NCBI GenBank assembly: GCA_022575985.1 | Contig: JAKSXM010000272.1 | Location: 25,602,501-25,666,500 of the forward strand | Direction: 5' to 3' | Length of the DNA stretch: 64,000 nt | From: Anagrus nilaparvatae | Taxonomy: Eukaryota; Arthropoda; Insecta; Hymenoptera; Mymaridae | In this document: piece after piece, positions 55,209 through 64,000 of the stretch | Layout of the letters: every line of letters starts with the position of its first letter | Position numbering within the stretch: position 1 is the first letter of the stretch | Program-made: the position numbers and the translations under genes | Notes under the pieces: model-generated | The model's database searches: none | What the model was told of the DNA's origin: nothing | Seen by the model: the letters and a program-made list of their open reading frames with translations, nothing else

Positions 55209-55985
55209 AATTGATATTTAATTATTATTATTATTATTTAATTGCGATAAAAATATAGTTAAAATATTAATTTTAGCCTTCAAAATTTAAAATTCTAAAA
55301 ATTTATTTTAAATTCTCACGTCATGTCAAGTGTAATAATAATTTATTGGACATAAAAAAAAGGAGTTCCCTGCTCAATTTGCGAATAAAAAAAATTCTTC
55401 CTGATATTAATTGGCCAAATATTAAATAATACATTTTTAAATCATAATAATAAGTATGACTAGACACAATAGCACCAAAACAATTTTTTTAAAACTACAT
55501 TCGGTGGCACGACTATAACTGACCTGCCTCTAATAAAATTTTGCTGAATAAAAAATAATATATTTGAATAAAATAACAATAAAAATGATAAACCTATTTT
55601 TTTTTATGTTTGCAAAAAAAAAACTTATAAATAAACTGACGCAACAAATAAAAAAAAAATTTTTTTATTTACATTTTAAGTTGAATGACATATTACCTGT
55701 ATTATATATGTTTTATATAATTATTAATTAAATGATGAGACGTATTAATTATGAATTTCGTAAGTGTGTAATATCGAAGATAGAATTATTATGTAAAATA
55801 TAAAAAAAATATTCAAGAAATTATTGCTCTAAATAAAGGAAAATCTGAAAAATGCATTGCATACAAAATATTAATAATTATGTAACCAATATTACAATTT
55901 TGTTTGCTATGTTGAGTTTGATTAATGACAAAATAAATGTAGGATTGGGCTTAGCTTATTCAAATAATTTGCAACACTTTTAATT
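55209..55985. other. Region upstream of the nrf-6-like gene
   Basis: AT-rich; (ATT)n at about 55218-55238. No convincing signal-peptide exon could be identified on the minus strand. Promoter not assigned. Confidence 0.5.
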
Positions 55986-57022
55986 GAATCCTATCCTATC
56001 CTATCCTATATATATATAAATCTTTAATTTTGTATGTTTGTTTGTCCGAAATGAGTAAACTAGAACGCGATAAAAGTTAGAGACGCGGGGTTTACGGCAA
56101 AATATGGCAAAAATTACGGGTCAAAACATAGGCTAGGTTTCGTTTCGATTGATAGCGACGAAAATTTTTTATGTTAAATTTTCAAGAAAAAAATTTTTAT
56201 CAAGCTTTAAAAAAAAACCAAAAAAACAAAAAACCGAGGAATAATTTTGCTATCTAAAAGAATTTCATTCGATTCGGGTATATTTTTCACGTATCCACCT
56301 AAATTTTCAAGTTAATCGGTTCAATCTGTCAAAAGTTACAATCATTTTTCGAAAATTATAAAAGTTTAGGACTAATATTATAGGGTAAGTGTACTAGAAG
56401 TCGGCCACTTAAGCGCACGGTGAACTTTGAATTAACTTTAAATATACTAAATAAACTTTTTTTGAAGAAGTAATGCATTCGGTTCGTTGTTTATACATAA
56501 TAGTTATTAATTCTAATGTAAAAAATTAAATTTTAAATATAATTTAGCAAAGAAAAAGAAATAAAGAATAAAACAGCATATCCACTAGTAGTCGACCACC
56601 CAACCCCGGTTGTCGACCTAAGCTTACGTTAGTGGTCGGCCGCTCAGATTATATATTTCTAATTTTTATCAGTCACTGATGTAGTAACTGAATATAGTAA
56701 CTAAAAGAAACTTGAACAGCTTTTATCATCAAGCAGAACCCTAGAATGGATAGTCGAGGGAAACAACGACTGCTTGTGGATCCTGTGGAAGGGTAGCGAA
56801 GCTTTGTATTGCTGATCACTAATTATTAGTCTGGATTCGTATGCCCATAATTTTTATGATTCAGTAAATTTTAGATAATACTTCGGGTAAAAAAGGTTAT
56901 TTTACAAAATATTGAGTAACATAAAACAACATATTTTTGGAAAAATAAAGTCGCAGGGGTCCAGGGGGGCGCAGCCCCCTTGGTGGCCGCCGGGGCGAGC
57001 GAAGCGAGCCGGAGGCAGCTAG
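55986..57022 (+). mobile_element. Non-autonomous Helitron-like element
   Basis: The 5' end reads TCCTATCCTATCCTATCCTATATATATATAAATC, then TTTTGTATGTTTGTTTGTCCGAAATG; TC-initial ends of this type are known for animal Helitrons. The 3' end has a GC-rich hairpin region (GGGGGGCGCAGCCCCC at about 56965-56978, then GGTGGCCGCCGGGGCGAGCGAAGCGAGCCGGAGGC) and terminates CAGCTAG at 57016-57022, followed by T, matching the CTRR end and insertion before T. The base composition jumps from about 25% to about 75% GC over the last 70 bp. No Rep/helicase frame is present. The element itself may carry a nested insert (about 56390-56930). Confidence 0.75.
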
Positions 57023-57023
57023 T

Positions 57024-58241
57024 TATAATTAATATAAAACACAACATGTTTATTATTTATACATCAAAATTGAATTTAAGGGGACACAGAACCAAAAAAA
57101 TTTTTAAATCAGTTTTTTTAATATTTTAAAAAAATTTTTAAATATTATCATCCCTTCAAGAATTTTTGAAACTTCGGAAATATAAAATTTTTTTTGTTAA
57201 ATTTAAAAAAAATTTTTTTCAATGGGCTTTCTTGGCCTAAGAATACAGGACTCAATGTTATAAAATATGGTTTTTTTGGTAATTTTCAATATAACGCTAA
57301 GATCTTACAAAATAATTTTTTAATCTCCGTAAACCGCAATTTTTTATTACTCTTTCATCGCTATAGCTAATTAACCTATTATAGCAAATTAATCATGATA
57401 ATGTCATTTTAAACGTCACACATGGATACCCCTTATGTGGGCAGCAGAGGCTTAGGTTACTATTTTGGTCTAAAATTAGACATATCTTGAATTTGACTGA
57501 ATATTTTCTTTTAAGCCCACAGGCTAGCTTCAAAAAACTTATTTACAAAAGATTTATGCACATGTAACGTAAAAAAAAAAGTTGTTGGTGTAAATAAAAA
57601 GAGCGTTTTGTTCGACCCGTTAACTTACTTTTGCATCATTTTAAACTCTGTTATAACACATAATACTAAATTAATGAATGAATTAAATTATAAATAAATA
57701 AATCAATGCATTAATAAGTAAATAAACAATAATTTATAGGATTAAAATTTGTTTTCTTCTTTTTGTTCCAATTTTTAGGAGTAATAAAATGAAATATAAA
57801 ATGCGACACTTAAAAAACAGCCTACGTAGGTAACGTACGTTAGTACAAAATACCTAACTTAGTATAAAATCATTGAAAGATTATATTGTATCTTTTTTTA
57901 TATGAAAAAACAGATCAACAAGGAGAATCTTTAAGAAGAATTAGATCCACGATTGTTTCAAAAAAAGCTATTTTCTCAAGTTAAGCTTTTAATTGAACTT
58001 CATTTTTTTTCTTTTAATCATACATAAAAAAAGTTTGCACTGGTTTTAAGTTATTTTATTTCTGGATACAAAATCTTAAAACATTTCAAAAGGAATTAAC
58101 TGTTTAGCATTTTAGTTTCAAGTCAGCAACTTTTCTTCTAATATTAAGTTTGACGTATTAAATCATACTTATTCAACAGTATATTTTTGGTTTAAAAACA
58201 ATTCCTAACGAAAAAAAATATAATTCTAATATCCCCTATAC
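57024..58241. other. AT-rich intergenic
   Basis: No gene or clear repeat; only ordinary A/T-rich sequence was seen. Confidence 0.5.
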
Positions 58242-58474
58242 TTAGGCAGGTTCTACAATAGCCACATACACCAATATATGTGTATATATGGATAGACATA
58301 TTTGTGTATGGCCAACCTTCAGATAACTGCGCCCTCTATTTTTCTACATTAATTTTTGTAGACTTTTTACCTGCTGGTAAAACAGATTTATAAATTAGGT
58401 TGGCCATACACAAATATGTCTATCCATACCTATACATATATTGGTGTATGTGGCTATTGTAGAAAGCGCCTTAA
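58242..58474. mobile_element. MITE (foldback of about 233 bp)
   Basis: Arms of about 75 bp: TTAGGCAGGTTCTACAATAGCCACATACACCAATATATGTG at the left and CACATATATT-like/TATTGGTGTATGTGGCTATTGTAGAAAGCGCCTTAA at the right. Both are extended by TATGGATAGACATATTTGTGTATGGCCAACCT and its complement. The loop (58318-58395) is unique. Size, near-perfect arms and no coding frame are typical of a MITE. An open frame starting at 58416 runs out of the arm and is not a gene. Confidence 0.9.
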
Positions 58475-59414
58475 ACGTGCCAATATGCCTGCTGGTGAGT
58501 TTAAATGTAAAATTTCTGCCGGATATGTTGGTAATATAACGCACATTAGTGCCAAAAATGTCAAAATTCGGTGGATGTTGCTAAAGTCTATAAAAAAATA
58601 ATAATTCTGCCTGATCCTGATCACAACTGACTCCTTTGATAAACTGATTATTAAATATATGTAATAAAATTTATGCTAAAAGGTTTTTTGTTTTAATTTC
58701 TTTATTTAAAAAAAGATACCTGGAGAATGCTTTTCAATGAGAAGTAGAAAAATAGGGACAAAAAAAATTTACTTATAATTTTTTAAGTATTTATTAAAAG
58801 ATAAGAAATTTAATTCAATTATACAAAGTTTGGAAAATTTTAAATGTCATTAATCAGGACAAAGACAATTAACTTTTATAATATCTTAATCAATTGTATA
58901 GTTAAAAAAATGCTACAATATTTTAATTTTTAACAATGTAGCAATTATGAAAATATTGGTTAATTTTATTTATAATAAACAATAAAAAATTTTCTGACAA
59001 TTCCTCATTAAAAACCGTCCTTCGCAGGTATAAATTTAATAATGAAACAGTAAAATTTAATTGCCTTAGCACAGACTGGCCCATCTATTTATAGTATTAA
59101 TAGGCATACCTGAACTGTTTCAAAAAATGTAAAAGTTACATAATAAAAATTCTTAGTGGTTTTTAAAAATTATGTCTTTCATTCAATATAAAATATTATT
59201 TCAATAAATCAAAGTTTATTGAATGGGTGTGTTATTTTTTTCAGTGTAAAGCTTCTCCAAAATAAAACCTTTCCAAAGTAAGCTTAATTTATTTAATTGA
59301 GGATAGTTTAGGTTATTTTTTAGAGATTTTATATTACAAAATAATATTACAAAAAAAAACTTATTTTGCAACTTCAAATTTATTCAAAAACAAAGCATAA
59401 GATTTTTCTAAGTT
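58475..59414. other. AT-rich intergenic
   Basis: No gene or repeat recognised. Confidence 0.5.
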
Positions 59415-59661
59415 ATAAAGCCCTCTCTCCACATAGACTTAAATTTACAGAAACTCAAAAGTCGCCTAGTGTAGCCGGAAGAATCATAAAAAAAAATGAA
59501 ATAATAATCCCGTCCCAATAGCGAATATTACACCATCTCTTATGCAAACGAATAAGAGATGGCAGGTTTTTCGTTAATGTTACAAAAAAATTAATTCTCT
59601 ACAGGTTTATTTTTATCGATTTTACGTTCTTTTAAACCTATGTGGAGAGAGGGCTTAATCA
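59415..59661. mobile_element. MITE with AAGCCCTCTCTCCACATAG termini
   Basis: The left terminus AAAGCCCTCTCTCCACATAG (59417) is inverted at the right terminus CTATGTGGAGAGAGGGCTTAA (ending about 59658). TTAAATTTA/TTTAAA blocks follow inward. The interior holds a perfect hairpin, CCATCTCTTATGCAAACGAATAAGAGATGG (59532-59561). The size of about 245 bp with roughly 20 bp terminal repeats suggests a DNA-transposon MITE. The flanking dinucleotide may be TA, but the target duplication is not certain. Confidence 0.85.
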
Positions 59662-61284
59662 CTTACTCAAGTTATATTCATGCAAGCCAATAACTACTAG
59701 GTAAATTACCTATTGTAAGAATTTTTTTTTGTAAGCAAAAAAAAAGTGATTTAAATATTCATAAATTAGTTAGAAAAACTTTCGCCACTATTCAATATTA
59801 TTGTATACCTACGCACATAAAATAGGTCATAAGAAGCATAAAAAATTTAGTTGTAAAAAATAAGTTATAAATTGAGTAGCAAAGATTGGATTATTTTGAA
59901 AAATTTTCAATTTATCATTACAATTTATGCATATTTCAAACAATTTAAGATAAAATAAAACTTTTTTATTTTATTTGAGCTTATGGAACTTTATAAGCTG
60001 AGCTTAAAAGTTATGAAGATGACGTTATAAATAATGATAATAATAGATACAATTTTAGTTAGGCATTCAGAGCTTTCAATTCCTAATTGGACGACTAGAG
60101 TAAGCTCTATCAACTGATTTTTGATTAGGATTCTTGCTTCAATCAGTGTATATTCCGAACGTGGTTTCTTCATTTAAATGATTATTGGATCACATTTAAA
60201 TTTAATCATTAAATTTCTTACCAATGGAAATATTACTTAGAATTTTAATATTTTTTGTCGTATTCGTTTCATATAGTGATTTATACTCATTTTTGGGTAT
60301 ATATTTTTTGTAGCACATAATTTCTCTAATAGATGAGAAGGGTTTATTTCCTATTTTGTGTCTGTCGTTAAAGTAATTTAAATAGCTTATTTATTAAAGT
60401 ATCTGTTAATGAGATTGATTTTAAGAAGAATTTAGAAGCTAATAATTTAGTCCTTTAAGGGTGCTGTTTTGATAGCCTAGAGATAGCCTTATGTCTAGAT
60501 TCTGAATACGTTCTATTTATATTTGAACCTTAAATTGATGTTTCCAACTGAAGCTAAGATCTAAGTTATTGTTATAATAAATTGGATCCTCTCACTTGCT
60601 CCTTACAAAACAGAATAAATTTTCCTCCTAAAAATCTATCAAAATTTGAAAAATACTAAAAAAACAACAACTTATCTAAAGTTAAAATTCAAAAAAATAA
60701 AAACAATGTAAAGAAAATAAATTGATTAAAAGCACTTATAGTAAATAAAATAAAAAATAATTAATATTTAGCACACAAAACACGTTGATAATATTTTCTT
60801 TTAAATATATAATATAAATATCAATTACATTATTCTATATCTATTAAATCTATAGATTCATGGTCGAATATTCTATAATAAGTCCTTGTCATAATTTTTT
60901 TTTTTTTTTATTATTATTCATTTTATTTCTTCTTAGATGATAATTATTTAGTAATAGAAATTTTAAATATTTTATTAGTACGTCGTATTACAAAGTTAAA
61001 TTTCCGGTTATAATTTGAATTTTATGTAATATAAATTACATGTTTGTAATATAAATATTAGATTTTAGAAATTTGGGTTTTTTTTTAAGACGAAATATTT
61101 TAGGTATGTGCGTGTTAAATTATTTTAATTTTTGATAATTATGGAGTTAAATTGTAGAATAGTGTATGGGTATTGGGATATGTCGGTGATATTTTAGTTT
61201 TTGACAGCAAAATTTATGGATTTTGATAAAAATTTGAAATAATAAGTACATTAAAAATCATGAATCTTTTGAGTTTCTTTGCTA
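59662..61284. other. AT-rich intergenic
   Basis: No gene recognised. The minus open frame at 59991-60173 has no family features. Confidence 0.5.
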
Positions 61285-61665
61285 TTAACAGCATTCCGGA
61301 GCTCTGTAATTACCGACATATTCTATGGGGAATCTAGTAAATTTAGGCTGATTTGGGCTAATCGGTTCCTGATTTACTGAAGCCAAAAAGAAATTAAAAA
61401 AGTTTTCCTCTTACAGAAAATTTTCTTTTTAGTTCCTCTACACCGCTATCGTCTTCGATTTTTAATATTCGATAATTATTTTTTATCAAATAATAATTCA
61501 TAAGTTCGTATCTATTCGATGCCTTTTGATTGGACGCGAACTGTTTATTATTATAAATTATTATTTAATAAAAAAAAATTATCGAATATCAAAAATCGAA
61601 GACGATAGCGGTGTAGAGGAACTAAAAAGAAAATTTTCTGTAAGAGGAAAACTTTTTTAATTGCT
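61285..61665. repeat. Truncated second copy of the 10654-11913 foldback family (central part)
   Basis: CATTCCGGAGCTCTGTAATTACCGACATATTCTATGGGGAA, GAAGCCAAAAAGAAATTAAAAAAG, TTTCCTCTTACAGAAA, CTACACCGCTATCGTCTTCGATTTTT and CATAAGTTCGTATCTATTCGATGCC..TTGGACGCG match 11060-11300 closely. The right half is inverted (AAAAATCGAAGACGATAGCGGTGTAGAGG, then GTAAGAGGAAAACTTTTTTAATTGCTTT). The outer arms with GTGTAAAT blocks are absent, so the copy is internally derived or truncated at both ends. Confidence 0.88.
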
Positions 61666-64000
61666 TTAAAATGAAATTATAAAAAAATAAATTCATATTA
61701 GTTTAATTTTTGGCTTAGTTGATTTATTATTGTCTTTTAGATTTTATTGATACTTTTTTTTAATTGTTAATTATGAAAATTACGAATTAGTTAAGATTCT
61801 GACACAAATCGTCTGACGACAGTGAAATTCGCCTATAATTCAATGTATTTATGGCGCTGAATCGCAATATTTGTTTGTTTAAACCAAAGAAAAAATTAAA
61901 TGCAAGCAATTTTTTGAGACAGATAGCAGTCTATCAGACGCAGTTAAACGTGTCGAACCCAATATTTTACTTATGAAAAAAGTGGTTTGAGGTTAGTCCG
62001 AATTTTGAAAGAAGACGGCTGAAAAAGTTATATTACATAATTTAAAATTAGCAAACTTTGAGTGCCTATACATTTCATTTCCGGTCAAAAATTTTAAAAA
62101 TCCATTAAAAATCTGATCCAAAAATATGAAAGAATAATTCTTTCTACTTGAATGAACTTTTTTTATTAAAGCAAATTTTGATTATAAATAAGCTTTCTAG
62201 ACGTAATCTCAATCGACATCTCAGGCCCACTTGGGAACTAATGAGTTAACGCAACCAAAACGCAACAGATGATAAAAAGTTCCATTTGCACAATAAACTT
62301 TAAGAATCACCAAAACCTCGAAAATTCAACTTGCCCCGAAACCTCCCATAAATCACAAGAAATAAATTTATTTAAAAATTTTTGAAGGTTGAGGTTTATG
62401 AACTCTTTTTTGTATTATAAAACTTTATGATGTAATATAATTATTGTATAATTTTACTAACATAAAAATTAAATAACTATGATTCAATAAAATACTATAA
62501 ATTTTATTTGTTTATTTAATATATTTATTTATTTTGAAAAAAAAAAAAAAAATTTATGATAAAATAAATAATTTTTTTTTTTAAATTAACTAACAATGAA
62601 AAATGTATTTTATTATAATTATTATTTAATACACGAATTGACATTGAGTTTAAATGATTAATAATTTATTTTTTAAATATTTAGTATTACAAAATTTAAA
62701 TATTTTTTCATAATATCTTTAAAAAATTTATTTAATCTATGAATATAATATATTAATTCATCAAATAATCAATCATGTATAAAATATTAAATTTATGAAA
62801 TGAAAGGTTTTTACTATTTTTTTTTTATATCAAAGAAGGTGTTAAAGAAAATTTAATTTTTTTTTCGATTACGTATATGAAAATAAGCTTATTTTTAGTT
62901 ATTGAATTTTTATTATTAAAATTTTTTCTGTATTATTATCAAAGAAGGTTATGCTAAAATGTTGATTTTTTTTTCTATTGTTGTAAACTTATTTTAAATA
63001 ATTTATTACATTAATTAACAAATTATCGTTAAATCTTTTTCTTTACACCGAATACTTAATGGATATTTATTGCATGTTTTTTATTTTTTTACTTATTACT
63101 GAATTTTTTAAATATTTAAATAAAATATACATTAGATAAGTCAGTATTTCAAAACTTTTGCTATCAGAAACTTTGTAAAGTAAATACAAGATTTTTATCG
63201 AATTAAAATTTAAAACTTTGATTACATACAAAAAATATTTTATATGCTAATTTTAAATTTTTATAAGCAGAGTGACAGGTGAAATTGGCTAATTGTTCCA
63301 AGGATTGAAGTTGTGACACCAGACATGGCATTAGGGCACTATGAAGATTTAGAGACTCAAAGGGAAACTCGTTCGAAAGTTCTTTACCTTCAACAAGTGG
63401 AACAATCATTTTTTTTTAGCTTGTAATTGAACAGAGCTTTTTACTATATTAAGGGTATCATGATGGAACTCCATTATAATTATAACACAATATTTCTCAC
63501 AAGTCTCAAGTGAAATGACTTTTCAGTGTATTGTATCTATAAGAACGGCCAAAAAACAAAAATTTCAAGGTTGGAAAAAGGTTTCCGCGAGGGTTTCCGT
63601 AAAATTTTAACCCTTTACCGGTAGTTCTCTAATTTCTTCGATTGAAAGGATGTACTTGAAAATTTAGAATGTGGCAAATTATAATTTCCCTTTTTATCTC
63701 TTCAATGCAATAAACAGAAAGACATAATATGCATTTAGCTTTTGCCTTTGAAATTGGGTCAGAAATAGCGTCTAGGTTAAACCATATAATAAAAAAAGCT
63801 ATTTTTTATCAAGTTACTAATTTTATTATTTTATGTCTTTAGAATGAATAAATTTTCTGTGCAGCCTAATATACATTTATTTAAATAAAAATTGTAAATT
63901 TAAATTTAGAAGCAAAAAAAAAAAACAGATAAAATTAAATAAACAGTAATTATAATAAAAATACTGATAAAAAAAAGATATCAATTACCTAATAATTAAA
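61666..64000. other. AT-rich intergenic to the window end
   Basis: Nothing convincing. A minus open frame at 63203-63409 lies in a slightly more GC-balanced patch (63270-63420) and is followed by no recognisable domain or splice partner. It could be an exon of a gene beyond the edge, but this is not supported. Confidence 0.4.

Noticed and set aside
58416..58601. 61-codon open frame with cysteines
   Set aside because: It begins inside the right arm of a MITE; no homologous family recognised.
63203..63409. 68-codon minus-strand open frame in a more GC-balanced patch
   Set aside because: No recognisable domain, no clear splice partners within the window; left as unexplained rather than called a gene.
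1..64000. Integrated viral genes (for example wasp-associated proviral segments)
   Set aside because: No viral gene family was recognised; the mobile-element remnants are transposons or retrotransposons.
1..64000. tRNA, rRNA or other structured RNA genes
   Set aside because: No cloverleaf or rRNA-like segment was recognised by eye; a covariance-model search would be needed to exclude them.

Overview
The window is about 75-80% A+T and carries spliced genes with GT..AG introns, long AT-rich introns and many degraded transposons. The gene families (Wnt11, EFHC, extended synaptotagmin, Serinc, nrf-6-like acyltransferase) point to an insect. Wnt11 is absent from Drosophila but kept in several other insects, and extreme AT-richness with interstitial CCTAA/TTAGG motifs would suit a hymenopteran such as a parasitoid wasp. 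The species assignment is inference only.

Layout, left to right. 1-1150: remnants of a MULE (FLYWCH-type) transposase with inverted ends, then a LINE endonuclease fragment. 3505-4776: a 1.27 kb foldback. 5275-13981 (+): four 3' exons of a Wnt11-type gene; its last intron is 7.5 kb long and holds a BEL/Pao gag-pol remnant between inverted repeats and a 1.26 kb foldback. 14420-15178: a small inverted-repeat element. 16746-19983 (-): a complete 14-exon EFHC1/2-type gene (762 aa; three DM10 domains and EF-hands). 21521-35458 (-): a complete extended synaptotagmin with a pair of mutually exclusive exons and a 2.06 kb near-perfect palindrome in one intron. 35459-42529: gene-free, several foldbacks and dispersed repeats. 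42530-45528 (+): complete Serinc (466 aa). 47142-55208 (-): nrf-6-like membrane acyltransferase, complete or nearly so at the 5' end. 55209-64000: no recognised gene; a non-autonomous Helitron, two MITEs and a partial second copy of the 10.7 kb foldback.

The genes do not form a pathway. Wnt11 is a secreted morphogen, EFHC an axonemal microtubule inner protein, E-Syt an ER-plasma membrane tether, Serinc a multipass membrane protein, and the nrf-6 protein a multipass acyltransferase family member. The two strongest observations are (1) the mutually exclusive C2A exons of E-Syt, which alter calcium-binding loop 3 and for which both double inclusion and double skipping give an immediate stop codon, and (2) an unusually high density of long inverted repeats (more than a dozen in 64 kb), most inside transcribed introns, so that several pre-mRNAs should form long hairpins.

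Exon boundaries were placed by hand from splice consensus, reading-frame continuity and remembered family alignments; no search was run.
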